Source: Shewanella sp. OPT22 (lineage in GTDB: Bacteria > Pseudomonadota > Gammaproteobacteria > Enterobacterales > Shewanellaceae). From it: DNA of 42,362 bases. Location: positions 1 to 42,362 of the forward strand of contig NZ_PGVH01000011.1 in the NCBI RefSeq assembly GCF_004168585.1, in the 5' to 3' direction. Position numbers and translations under genes: made by a program. Numbering within the stretch: the stretch's first letter is position 1; each line of letters opens with the position of its first letter. The notes beneath the pieces were generated by a model, which searched no databases, was not told the origin of the DNA, and worked only from the letters and a program-made list of their open reading frames with translations. Shown here piece after piece: positions 9,734-17,778 of this stretch.

Positions 9734-12594
9734 TGTTAAATATGCAACGCTTTATTGTGCTCATCGCACTTTTAACCCCTTGCTCACTGTGTGCCGACCC
9801 CATTCCATCACACGAAATATTTTTACCGCCTAGCATGAGTAACGTTTCTTTTTCTCCTGATGGAAAATACATTTCAGCGCTAACTCGTGAAAAGGGTAAA
9901 GCACACTTATCTCTTATCAATATGCAAACTCAAAAACGCACATCTATTTTAGAGTTTGGTAAGTACGATCGATTCGAAGGCTATGACTGGCTCGATAACG
10001 ACACTCTTTTTCTTAGGGTATATACCACCAACAAGCACCGACGTGCACTATTATATTTAGCAGAGAAGAATGGAACAGTAACAGCTGAATATCGTACTGT
10101 TCGAAGTAAAGGATATTTAGTCAGTTCTCTTCCTTCTGAGCCTAATAAAGTGTTATTTGCTCGGAATATGTTTGATGATGCCCCAAGTAATCGATTATAC
10201 AAAGTTACCTACGAAGAATTACGAAAAGGAATTTTGACAAAAAAGAATGAATTTGAACGAAAAGTCAAAAATGTGATTCACTTCGGCTACGACAATAATC
10301 GAAAAGAACTGTATGCCGTCAAAAAATTAAACTCTGACAACGCAATCGTTATATCCAGAAAAATCAAAAATCGATGGCAGCAGTTATATCGCATTGATAA
10401 CAATAAAGATACGTTTATCCCCTTAGGATTATTGAGCGAGACTAAGCTTGCAGTCTTAACCAATCAGAAATCTAATACAGTTGGACTTTATGAATTTGAT
10501 ATTCCTTCTCAAAAGCTAACCTCCTTAATTTATAAGCATCAAAAATACGACTTAATCAATGCCTCAATTAACAAAAATCAGAAAATTAGTCATGTTACTT
10601 ATGTCGAAAACGGTCAACAAAAACACCATTACTTTGCAGATGAAATAAAATCATATTTAACTGAATTACCTGACCTCATTTCTCAAAAAATGATTAACAT
10701 TGTCGATATAAGCTCGACAGGTCAGCGAGTTCTATTTACTCATGGTTCTGATGAGCCTGGTAAATTTTACCTCTATGATCCAGAAGACAGAAGCATAAAG
10801 TTTCTTGACAGTTACTTACCAAGCTTAAATAAATATGAGTTAGCCAAAACTGAATCATTCAAGGTTGCCACTAACGACAACCAAGAAATTGAAGCATTCC
10901 TTACTCATCCTTCCAAAATTGACAATCAAACTCTAATTGTAATGCCTCATGGAGGCCCGATAGGTGTACGTGAATACGATGTATTTCATAGAGAAATTCA
11001 ATATCTTGCAAGCCGAGGCTTTTCAATTTTAAGAGTTAACTATAGAGGATCATCTGGGTATGGACGATCATTCTTAGACAGTGGTAAAGGTCAATTCGGC
11101 CAAGCCATTGAGGAAGACATTTCGCTTGCAGTGGATTATGTCCTATCGAAAAACAATTATAAAAAATTATGTACTTATGGCAGTAGCTATGGGGGGTATT
11201 CGGCAGTAATGTTGACAATCAAAGACCCTAAACGTTATCACTGCGCAATAGGAACTTTTGGCATCTACGACTTACCATTACTATTTAGTTCATCAAACCT
11301 GAAGGCACAGCCAGAGTCACAAAAGGCTGTGTCTGAAGTCGTAGGACCATATAGCCCTGACTTAACCAACGTATCACCCGTTTATCTTGCTGCTAGAATT
11401 CCTGTTCCAGTATTACTTATTGCTGGGGAAAAAGACTATGTTGCTGAAATTGAACACACAAGACGCTTGGCTCACACAATGAAGCTTTTCAATAAACAAG
11501 TTGAGACCCTCTATTACCGAAATACAGGGCATGGTCATTTGAGTTGGGATTGGGAAAGGCACCAAGCCTCATATATTGCTGACTACTTAGAAAAGACACT
11601 AGAACTGAAACCAATAAGCGTAAGTAAGAAGCAAAAAATAGAGCTTGCAAAAGATATGGCTCTTCTCGCAGATGGTTACAGATTCAACAACAACGCCCCA
11701 ACTAATGAAGAAAAAGCCATTGAATATTATCGAAAAGCAGCTGAGCTTGGGCACTTAAGGTCAATGTTTAACTTTGCATTACTATTGTTAGACGAGCAAC
11801 AGAACGAAGGCATTAAATGGCTATTAGAAGCTTCAAATAACGAATATAGCCGTGCATCTTATGAACTTGCCCATATCTATAAGTCCGGAGAAATCGTAGA
11901 CCAAGATCATCAGCTCGCTCTCAAGTATTTTACTTTGGCCGACCGACAAGGGTTTGATGCTAGAGCACAATTAGAAATAGCGAAAAGCCACTGCCTAGGG
12001 CTGAGCGTAGAAATAGATAAAGAAAAATGTGTCACTTTATTTGATATTCAGCAACTTAGAAAAAGTTCTAATCAAGATTTAAAAGCAAAATACAATTCAA
12101 AAGTGAATAAGTACCGTAGGCAACTTATTGATGAAATGTATTTTAGTGAGCCATTGACTCAGAAAGGTTTACTGTTAATGCATAAAATCTTGTCACAAGA
12201 TAAGGTTCATCCTTTAACAGTAAATATCGAGGACGAAACCTTTGGTATAGTCGTCCGAAGGGTTTTCGAGAATAAACTACAAAGAATTTCAGAGCCTTTT
12301 ACATTGCAAAGCGATACTATTTTTAGCGTTAGATTTATATCAGACTGGCAAAAAGAGCACCTACCAAAAGGAAAACAAGTTATTATTTTTGCTCACTGGA
12401 CACAAAAGGACCAGTCAGGAAAAATTATTCAAGAAGAATTTAGCTCTTTACAAGGTAACTCTTCGTTTAGATGGCAATCGGGCTTCAAAGTAAACAAAGA
12501 ACTTGCGAAAAATGGAACGGTGTCAGTTAAAATGAAAGATATTTTCAATAATATCATTTACGAAAAAACGATAAAAATAGTAAAAGGCGAGTAA
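9733..12594 (+). CDS. S9 prolyl-oligopeptidase-family serine peptidase fused to Sel1 repeats
   Basis: 953 residues: a signal peptide (about 1-20), a seven-bladed-propeller-like region beginning with SFSPDGKYIS (about 30-375), an alpha/beta hydrolase domain (380-625), Sel1/TPR-like helical repeats (about 640-770) and a beta-rich tail (785-953) of unknown type. The S9 catalytic triad is visible: Ser485 in GSSYGG, Asp568 in GEKDYV and His600 in TGHGH. Bacterial S9C/dipeptidyl-peptidase relatives usually end after the hydrolase domain at about 640-690 residues, so the Sel1 and C-terminal extension is unusual. The start overlaps the stop of the lipoprotein gene, and the third gene begins 3 bases after its stop. 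The protein is probably periplasmic; the substrate is unknown. Confidence 0.88.
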   Translation: MLNMQRFIVLIALLTPCSLCADPIPSHEIFLPPSMSNVSFSPDGKYISALTREKGKAHLSLINMQTQKRTSILEFGKYDRFEGYDWLDNDTLFLRVYTTNKHRRALLYLAEKNGTVTAEYRTVRSKGYLVSSLPSEPNKVLFARNMFDDAPSNRLYKVTYEELRKGILTKKNEFERKVKNVIHFGYDNNRKELYAVKKLNSDNAIVISRKIKNRWQQLYRIDNNKDTFIPLGLLSETKLAVLTNQKSNTVGLYEFDIPSQKLTSLIYKHQKYDLINASINKNQKISHVTYVENGQQKHHYFADEIKSYLTELPDLISQKMINIVDISSTGQRVLFTHGSDEPGKFYLYDPEDRSIKFLDSYLPSLNKYELAKTESFKVATNDNQEIEAFLTHPSKIDNQTLIVMPHGGPIGVREYDVFHREIQYLASRGFSILRVNYRGSSGYGRSFLDSGKGQFGQAIEEDISLAVDYVLSKNNYKKLCTYGSSYGGYSAVMLTIKDPKRYHCAIGTFGIYDLPLLFSSSNLKAQPESQKAVSEVVGPYSPDLTNVSPVYLAARIPVPVLLIAGEKDYVAEIEHTRRLAHTMKLFNKQVETLYYRNTGHGHLSWDWERHQASYIADYLEKTLELKPISVSKKQKIELAKDMALLADGYRFNNNAPTNEEKAIEYYRKAAELGHLRSMFNFALLLLDEQQNEGIKWLLEASNNEYSRASYELAHIYKSGEIVDQDHQLALKYFTLADRQGFDARAQLEIAKSHCLGLSVEIDKEKCVTLFDIQQLRKSSNQDLKAKYNSKVNKYRRQLIDEMYFSEPLTQKGLLLMHKILSQDKVHPLTVNIEDETFGIVVRRVFENKLQRISEPFTLQSDTIFSVRFISDWQKEHLPKGKQVIIFAHWTQKDQSGKIIQEEFSSLQGNSSFRWQSGFKVNKELAKNGTVSVKMKDIFNNIIYEKTIKIVKGE

Positions 12595-12597
12595 GTA

Positions 12598-13173
12598 ATG
12601 AACTTAAAGCATTTAAACCAGGCTACTTACGATTATATCTATAAAGATATTTATGAGTTCCGAAGCACATTTGATTTACCAGTAGAAGCGCCACAAAGCT
12701 TAAATGATCAAATCGATACTCTACACACTTCATTGATCATTGAAGAGTTGACTGAACTTGCGGAAGCAGATTGTCTGGTTGAACAAGCTGATGCCATTGT
12801 GGATTCAGTTTATGTACTAATGGGACGACTCGTTCATCTTGGCGCCAAAAATTATACTGATAATATTGAAATCAGTTATTTGGTTGACTTGATGCTTGCT
12901 GTCGCACATAACCTTAAGTTTGATTTTATCGAGTGTTGGGATGACATCCACTCAAGTAATATGAGCAAAGTGTGTCGCAACGAAGAAGAGTACCTGAAAA
13001 CTGAACAGTTTTATGCCGACAAAGGCATTAAATTATTTGCGACTCAAAAAGGCGAATACATTATTGCGAAATGTGCTGAAGATGTAGAGTTTGAAGGAAA
13101 AACAATTCGCTACGGTAAAGTTCTAAAATCAGTAAGCTATCGCCCCGCAGATTTGGCAAAAGTTATAAATTAA
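12598..13173 (+). CDS. Probable nucleoside triphosphate pyrophosphohydrolase (PRA-PH/MazG-like all-alpha fold)
   Basis: 191 residues, cytoplasmic, no signal peptide. The helical N-terminal two thirds carry an acidic cluster typical of the all-alpha NTP pyrophosphatases: EELTE at 49-53, then EQAD at 62-65 and Asp69, matching the ExxE...ExxD magnesium-binding pattern. Such enzymes hydrolyse (d)NTPs or related nucleotides to monophosphate and pyrophosphate. The C-terminal part (about 140-191) is a small beta-rich region with GEYIIAKCAEDVEFEGK-like strands. It is the last gene of the cassette with the lipoprotein and S9 peptidase, only 3 bases after the peptidase stop. That pairing is odd because its partners appear to be exported. 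The fold assignment is moderately sure; the substrate is unknown. Confidence 0.7.
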   Translation: MNLKHLNQATYDYIYKDIYEFRSTFDLPVEAPQSLNDQIDTLHTSLIIEELTELAEADCLVEQADAIVDSVYVLMGRLVHLGAKNYTDNIEISYLVDLMLAVAHNLKFDFIECWDDIHSSNMSKVCRNEEEYLKTEQFYADKGIKLFATQKGEYIIAKCAEDVEFEGKTIRYGKVLKSVSYRPADLAKVIN

Positions 13174-13192
13174 CCCCCTAACTTCAAAACTG

Positions 13193-13233
13193 CCCACTAC
13201 AGCGCATTTAAAACTGAAGTGGGTAACTTTTCT
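13193..13233 (+). terminator. Probable terminator of the lipoprotein/S9/pyrophosphohydrolase cassette
   Basis: Arms CCCACTACAG (13193-13202) and CTGAAGTGGG (13214-13223) pair over 10 bases with one mismatch around an 11-base loop, then a T-rich stretch (TAACTTTTCTGTTT). It starts 19 bases after the stop codon of the pyrophosphohydrolase gene. Confidence 0.55.
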
Positions 13234-13299
13234 GTTTGAAAATTATTGCTCTTTTAACTTATTGATTGCTTGCACTATGCCTAATAAACCCTTGTCTTA

Positions 13300-13602
13300 T
13301 CATGGGTATATACACTTTGAGTATTGAGCTTCAGCTAATAATTTATCTTTGTTTTGGCCCCCTTGGTTGGCTTCATTTTCTAAAATGGTGACGGCCGCAT
13401 CAGCCCACATGCCATCATCTTTAGCCTTCTGACAGAAGCTTACTGCCAGTTTTGAAGTAAACTCAGGAGCATGAGACTGCTTTTCCACTAATTTACGTAT
13501 CGCACCTGTTCTTTGGCCTGTGCTATGGACGTTCGGTTCATCAGAACAAATAAAACATGAGTGGTAATTAGACAAGCCGCTTGACGGCCCAGGCCGTATC
13601 AT
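13300..13602 (-). CDS. Doubtful small ORF, hypothetical protein
   Basis: 100 codons, no recognised family. The last 55 residues (from APEFTSKLAVSFC onward) look like a plausible helical protein with Cys residues. The first 45 are rich in Ser, Gly, Pro and Cys and look like non-coding translation. The ribosome binding site before the ATG at 13602 is weak. The frame may be the remaining 3' part of a broken gene. No operon context supports it: the upstream neighbour on the same strand is ubiA, about 320 bases away. Confidence 0.25.
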   Translation of the reverse strand: MIRPGPSSGLSNYHSCFICSDEPNVHSTGQRTGAIRKLVEKQSHAPEFTSKLAVSFCQKAKDDGMWADAAVTILENEANQGGQNKDKLLAEAQYSKCIYP

Positions 13603-13658
13603 CTGTTCTTGAAATGAACTTAAGCAATTCTCACTATGAAAAACATGAAGTTTATTGA

Positions 13659-13844
13659 AATTTCAGTTTTTGCTTTTGCTCAGTTGAAACCTGTAACCCA
13701 CATAGTGAGCAGCTTACGGAATCTGTAGCTAATTCTATTTCAGGTTGGTTCTGTGGAGCATCAGAGCAAGCATTTACTGCGGACATTGCCAAATACCTAA
13801 TTCAAAGATCAGGATATGACAATACCGCACAGATAATAAAATGA
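13659..13844 (+). pseudogene. Possible 3' remnant of a protein-coding gene
   Basis: An open frame of 61 codons ending in TGA at 13842-13844, with no ATG, GTG or TTG in frame at its 5' end. A short ATG frame just upstream (from 13636) begins like a membrane or signal segment (MKNMKFIEISVFAFA) and is in a different phase, so a frameshift in the T-rich stretch near 13665-13680 could have split one small exported protein. The predicted end contains WFCGASEQAFTADIAKYL and does not match a family I know. This is inference from reading-frame appearance only. Confidence 0.25.
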
Positions 13845-13870
13845 CGATTCAATATAAAATAAATTTAATC

Positions 13871-13900
13871 TAATTTAATGACTTAAATTAACATGTTAAT
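13871..13900. repeat. AT-only nested palindromes downstream of ubiA
   Basis: TAATTTAA and TTAAATTA form an 8-bp stem around TGAC (13871-13890), overlapping a perfect 14-bp palindrome ATTAACATGTTAAT (13887-13900). They lie just after the ubiA stop. The lack of G+C makes a classical terminator unlikely; a protein-binding site or a weak 3' hairpin is possible. Confidence 0.4.
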
Positions 13901-13925
13901 CTGATTAAAAAAGAAATGAGTATGA

Positions 13926-14780
13926 CTAAAAATAATAATCGATAACAAGGCAGGCAAACATTATTACTCCAACACGATTATTATTTAAAAACGCTTTAAA
14001 GCAATCTTGTTTTTGCTTTTCTTTAATTAAGTTTTGTTGGTAAATTGCAAATCCAACAAAGATTAGCATTCCGACGATATAAGCTACACCACGATCGTGT
14101 GATACCCCAGCCATTGTAAAACAAGCCAATGCCAGAAATTGAAAAACACCAATAATCTGAGTATCAAAACGCCCAAACAAAATCGCCGTAGATTTAACAC
14201 CTGCCTTTAGATCGTCCTCTCGATCCACCATGCCATACATGGTGTCGTAAGCGATGGTCCAAAACAAATTACCGAAATAAAGCCACCATGCGATTGCGGG
14301 TAACTGTTCATTAACAGCCGCATACGCCATAGGTATAGATAAACTCCAAGTGATCCCTAGAAACACTTGTGGCAGGTGAGTCCAACGTTTCATAAATGGA
14401 TATAAAGTCGTAAAAATGATGCCAACAACGGACAATAAAAGTACGGTTTTATTGAGAAATAACACTAAAGTAAATGCAATAAACGCAAGAAAACCAAATA
14501 AGCCAAGAGCCTCTCTACTGCTCACCTCTCCCGTCGCTAACGGCCGCCCTTTGGTTCGCTCAATTTTTCCATCCACTTTTCTGTCGGCAAAATCATTAAT
14601 GACGCACCCACAAGCACGCATAACAACAACGCCTAAAATAAAAATGACCAGCAGATGCCACTGCGGAATCCCATCAGAGGCGAGCCATAGCGACATCAGA
14701 CAAGGCCAAAGCAATAACAAAGTACCTATGGGCCTATCCATCCGCATTAAACGCACATAGGCATCGAATTTTTGATTCAT
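13926..14780 (-). CDS. ubiA: 4-hydroxybenzoate polyprenyltransferase
   Basis: 284 residues, close to E. coli UbiA. The enzyme is an inner-membrane prenyltransferase that attaches the polyprenyl tail to 4-hydroxybenzoate in ubiquinone synthesis. Both Asp-rich magnesium-diphosphate motifs are present: NDFADRKVD at 62-70 followed by RTKGRPL, and D179xxYxxxDREDD around 179-190. Eight or nine hydrophobic helices are visible between them. The start at 14780 has an AAGGAA ribosome binding site that overlaps the stop codon of uvrD, 9 bases upstream, so it is probably translated from the uvrD transcript. No chorismate lyase (ubiC) gene is adjacent, unlike E. coli. Confidence 0.96.
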   Translation of the reverse strand: MNQKFDAYVRLMRMDRPIGTLLLLWPCLMSLWLASDGIPQWHLLVIFILGVVVMRACGCVINDFADRKVDGKIERTKGRPLATGEVSSREALGLFGFLAFIAFTLVLFLNKTVLLLSVVGIIFTTLYPFMKRWTHLPQVFLGITWSLSIPMAYAAVNEQLPAIAWWLYFGNLFWTIAYDTMYGMVDREDDLKAGVKSTAILFGRFDTQIIGVFQFLALACFTMAGVSHDRGVAYIVGMLIFVGFAIYQQNLIKEKQKQDCFKAFLNNNRVGVIMFACLVIDYYF

Positions 14781-14789
14781 GGTATTTCC

Positions 14790-16991
14790 TTAAACCACTT
14801 CTAATTTCGCATAAGCGATGACTAATTTTTTCACACCCACATCATCAAAGTTCACTTGAATTCGCGCTTGAGGGCCCGCACCTTCAAGTTCCATTACTCG
14901 ACCCTCGCCGAATTTTGCATGCATTACTCGTTGCCCAACGTTAAAACCACTATCGTTGTTTTGAGTAAATGCAGGTTTAGCTTGAGAAAAACTACTTTTA
15001 CGTTGTGGGGTTGATGACATACGTGAAGACTGCGGGATCGATACCTGGGTTTTAATGCGGATCTCGTCTTTGTATTCTTCAGGAATTTCTTTTAGAAAGC
15101 GTGATGGTCTTGAATAATCTTCACGGCCATAAATTCGTCGAGACTCAGCGTGAGTGATGGTCAATTTTTCCATCGCCCGTGTCATTCCCACATAACACAA
15201 ACGACGCTCTTCATCTAAGCGATCACCTTCTTCCAGTGCCATTTTACTTGGGAAAAGCCCCTCTTCGACGCCAGCCATAAACACTTGTGGGAACTCGAGC
15301 CCTTTTGCCGAATGCAACGTCATTAATTGCACTGCATCAGTAAAAGCGTCGGCTTGCCCCTCGCCCGCTTCCAGTGCCGCATGTGATAGAAAACCATTAA
15401 GCTCACCCATTTCTTCTAAATCTTCAGGCAGTTCAAAGGTCTTAGCCGCCGTTACCAGTTCCTCTAAGTTATCAATTCTTGCTTGTGCTTTTTCGCCTTT
15501 TTCGGCTTGATACATCGCCTTCAAACCTGAGTCTTGGATAACTTTATCTGTCGCACGATACAGTGGAATATCCTGCGTATCCTGCTGCATGGTAACAATT
15601 AAATCCATAAAGCCACGCACGGCATTCGCTGCTCTGGCAGCTAACATTTTCTCTTCAAGCACTCTTAGACAAGTATGCCATAACGTAAGCTGCTCTTGGC
15701 GAGCGATATTTCGTAAAATGTCCAATGTACGACCGCCAATGCCACGAGTCGGCGTATTCACGACACGTTCAAATGCCGCATCATCGTTTTTATTGGCCAT
15801 CAAACGCATATAGCCCATAGCATCTTTAATTTCTTGGCGCTCGAAGAAGCGCAAGCCTCCGTAAATGCGATAGGCTAATCCTTTGTGCAATAACGCTTCT
15901 TCAAGTACACGCGATTGAGCATTTGAACGGTATAAAATCGCACAATCACTTAGGCTTCCACCGTTGTCGTGCCAATCATTTATCCGAGAAACAATAAAGC
16001 GGGCTTCGTCTAATTCATTAAAAGCACAATAAATCGCAATTTTTTCACCATCTTTATCGTCAGTCCATAAGCTTTTACCGAGTCGCTCAGGGTTATTGGC
16101 AATCAACTCATTTGAAGCATTAAGAATATTCCCAGTAGAGCGATAGTTTTGCTCAAGACGAATGGTTTCAGCGCCGGTAAAGTCTTGTAGGAATTTATGT
16201 AAATTTTCGACTTGAGCACCACGCCAACCGTAAATGGACTGATCATCATCACCAACAATCATCACGTTAGCCTGATTACCTGCCAAGATACGAATCCAAG
16301 CATATTGAATGGCGTTGGTATCTTGAAACTCGTCCACCAGAATATGTTTAAACCGATCTTGGTAGTGAGCCAGCACATGAGGCTTGTTGAGCCACAGCTC
16401 ATGAGCTCGTAATAAAATCTCAGCAAAGTCCACCAGCCCGGCTCGATCACATGACTCCTGATAAACCTGATAAATTTTCAGTAAGTTTTGCTCAATCGGA
16501 AAAATGCCTGCATCAATATGCTTTGGACGTAAGCCCTGGTCTTTCTTACCGTTGATATAACCTTGTGCTTGTCTTGGAGGATATTGCTTTTCATCGAGGT
16601 TAAGGCTTTTCAACACTCGCTTAATTAAGCGCAGCTGATCGTCTGAATCTAAAATTTGGAAGCTTTGCGGTAAACCGGCATCTTGGTAATGGGTTCGTAA
16701 CAGTCGATGAGCGAGGCCGTGGAAGGTACCAATCCACATACGACTCATGTTTGAGCCAACAACTTTCTCAACACGCTCACGCATTTCTGCTGCCGCTTTA
16801 TTGGTAAAAGTCACTGCTAATATTGAGAATGGACTTTGATTTTCTGCTTGCATCAACCAAGCAATACGATGTGTTAATACTCGAGTTTTGCCACTTCCGG
16901 CGCCCGCCAGTACTAACATGCTGGATTGTGGTGCTGAAACGGCCTGTTTTTGCTTTTCATTCAAGCCATCAAGTAAATAAGATACGTCCAT
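14790..16991 (-). CDS. uvrD: DNA helicase II, UvrD
   Basis: 733 residues; a superfamily 1A 3'-5' helicase acting in mismatch and nucleotide excision repair. All helicase motifs are visible: Walker A AGAGSGKT near the N-terminus, DEFQDTN (motif II), QSIYGWRGA (III), LEQNYRST (IV), LHSAKGLEF (V) and VGMTRA (VI). A C-terminal Tudor-like tail, VGQRVMHAKFGEGRV onward, is typical of UvrD/PcrA rather than Rep. The start is the ATG at 16991, giving MDVSYLLDGLN as in E. coli UvrD, with a GGAGG site 5 bases upstream; the longer frame would need a TTG. A perfect TATAAT lies 27 bases before the start. No LexA box of the CTGT-N8-ACAG type is visible nearby. Confidence 0.97.
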   Translation of the reverse strand: MDVSYLLDGLNEKQKQAVSAPQSSMLVLAGAGSGKTRVLTHRIAWLMQAENQSPFSILAVTFTNKAAAEMRERVEKVVGSNMSRMWIGTFHGLAHRLLRTHYQDAGLPQSFQILDSDDQLRLIKRVLKSLNLDEKQYPPRQAQGYINGKKDQGLRPKHIDAGIFPIEQNLLKIYQVYQESCDRAGLVDFAEILLRAHELWLNKPHVLAHYQDRFKHILVDEFQDTNAIQYAWIRILAGNQANVMIVGDDDQSIYGWRGAQVENLHKFLQDFTGAETIRLEQNYRSTGNILNASNELIANNPERLGKSLWTDDKDGEKIAIYCAFNELDEARFIVSRINDWHDNGGSLSDCAILYRSNAQSRVLEEALLHKGLAYRIYGGLRFFERQEIKDAMGYMRLMANKNDDAAFERVVNTPTRGIGGRTLDILRNIARQEQLTLWHTCLRVLEEKMLAARAANAVRGFMDLIVTMQQDTQDIPLYRATDKVIQDSGLKAMYQAEKGEKAQARIDNLEELVTAAKTFELPEDLEEMGELNGFLSHAALEAGEGQADAFTDAVQLMTLHSAKGLEFPQVFMAGVEEGLFPSKMALEEGDRLDEERRLCYVGMTRAMEKLTITHAESRRIYGREDYSRPSRFLKEIPEEYKDEIRIKTQVSIPQSSRMSSTPQRKSSFSQAKPAFTQNNDSGFNVGQRVMHAKFGEGRVMELEGAGPQARIQVNFDDVGVKKLVIAYAKLEVV

Positions 16992-17017
16992 TCTCGCCTC
17001 CAAAAATCTGAGACGAG

Positions 17018-17046
17018 ATTATACCTATTTTACCGATAAATTCAGA
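17018..17046 (-). promoter_or_regulatory. Possible uvrD promoter (TATAAT -10)
   Basis: A perfect minus-strand TATAAT at 17018-17023, 26-27 bases before the uvrD start, in the short gap after the upstream gene. The -35 position at 17-base spacing (17041-17046, TCTGAA) is a poor match, so the assignment rests on the -10 and its location. Confidence 0.35.
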
Positions 17047-17052
17047 GGCGAT

Positions 17053-17571
17053 TTATCCTCGTTGTCCCGGCATCATGGGGCGACGCGTTGCGGCGGCGCC
17101 TGGTTGCGGTTTTCCGGGTTGAGATGGCTTACCTGCACCAGGCTTACCCGCTCCTGCATTCCCTTGATTAAGATTATGCAGTTTTAAATCCCATTCTTCA
17201 GCCGCTTCAATTAATTCACCGACCGCTTCTTTGATAAAACCTTTTGGTTTTCCTGAAATAATGATATTGCGATAAACCGTCACGTTGCGACATTCGGGTA
17301 GTACCCCGATACCAAAACCACCACGGAACGGCTCAATCGCTCTTTCACCAAATTCAACAACCCAATCACCAGGCACATTATCTGGAAGAGTGTTTTGCGT
17401 TGTTACAGATAGTCTCAAGCTCATTTCTTGATGATCACGGTAAGCAGAGAGTGACAAAACAATATCCCGACCGTCCTCTTGGCGAGATAACTCGCAAGTT
17501 AATACATTGTCATCACCAAAGGTGATCCCCTCAATACCTAGCTCTGAAAACGCTTCTTCGAAAATATCCAT
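17053..17571 (-). CDS. Small protein resembling CesT/YbjN-type secretion chaperones
   Basis: 172 residues, cytoplasmic. The N-terminal 135 residues follow the helix, three strands, strand pair, C-terminal helix plan of the CesT/YbjN type III chaperone fold: an opening helix IFEEAFSELGI, then strands TCELSRQ, IVLSLSAY and MSLRLSVTT, and a closing helix FIKEAVGELIEAAEEWDLKL whose ExxW pattern resembles chaperone C-termini. A Gly/Pro/Lys-rich tail with repeated GAGKP and QPGKP units follows (about 138-172). The start at 17571 has a GGTGGG ribosome binding site. The gene stands alone between uvrD and the SPFH operon, and no secretion apparatus is near. The assignment is fold-level pattern recognition only; it could instead be a conserved hypothetical protein with no secretion role. 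Confidence 0.45.
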   Translation of the reverse strand: MDIFEEAFSELGIEGITFGDDNVLTCELSRQEDGRDIVLSLSAYRDHQEMSLRLSVTTQNTLPDNVPGDWVVEFGERAIEPFRGGFGIGVLPECRNVTVYRNIIISGKPKGFIKEAVGELIEAAEEWDLKLHNLNQGNAGAGKPGAGKPSQPGKPQPGAAATRRPMMPGQRG

Positions 17572-17720
17572 TGACCCACCGTGATAAACTCAGTTGTTTG
17601 GAAAGTTGATGCTTTATCTTCAAGATTAGTAAAACCCTGCAAAAACACCAAACATCTCCTTATTTTGCGCTTTCTGATTTAGCGGGATCAAGGTCATTAA
17701 GTTAAACTTTGTTAATGTTT

Positions 17721-17757
17721 AAAACCAAAAAGGCCACAATTAAAATTGCAGCCTTTT
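17721..17757 (-). terminator. Strong terminator of the nfeD-SPFH operon
   Basis: On the minus strand AAAAGGCTGCAATT and AATTGTGGCCTTTT form a 14-bp stem with two G-U wobbles and a minimal loop (17728-17757), followed by TTTTTGGTTTT. It begins 22 bases past the stop of the last SPFH gene. Confidence 0.88.
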
Positions 17758-17778
17758 CAAAATAGTACTGTTAAAGCG

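Larger units (their letters stand above)
13174..13925. other. 750-bp gene-poor intergenic region with possible decayed coding remnants
   Basis: Apart from the terminator at its left end, I see no convincing gene here. A minus-strand frame of 100 codons (13300-13602) has a protein-like C-terminal half but a poor start. A plus-strand frame (13659-13844) reads like a real protein end (WFCGASEQAFTADIAKYL) but has no start codon. The last 60 bases before ubiA are almost pure A/T with two overlapping palindromes (13871-13890 and 13887-13900). Confidence 0.6.

Noticed and set aside
13636-13728. 30-codon plus-strand ORF beginning MKNMKFIEISVFAFA as an independent small gene
   Set aside because: No ribosome binding site and an abrupt end; it is noted only as a possible 5' piece of the frame that follows.
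16992-17003. Longer UvrD start (TTG at 17003)
   Set aside because: The extension would include the GGAGG ribosome binding site of the ATG at 16991, and the shorter form matches the known UvrD N-terminus.
16992-17052. LexA (SOS) operator before uvrD
   Set aside because: No CTGT-N8-ACAG-like sequence could be found in the gap.
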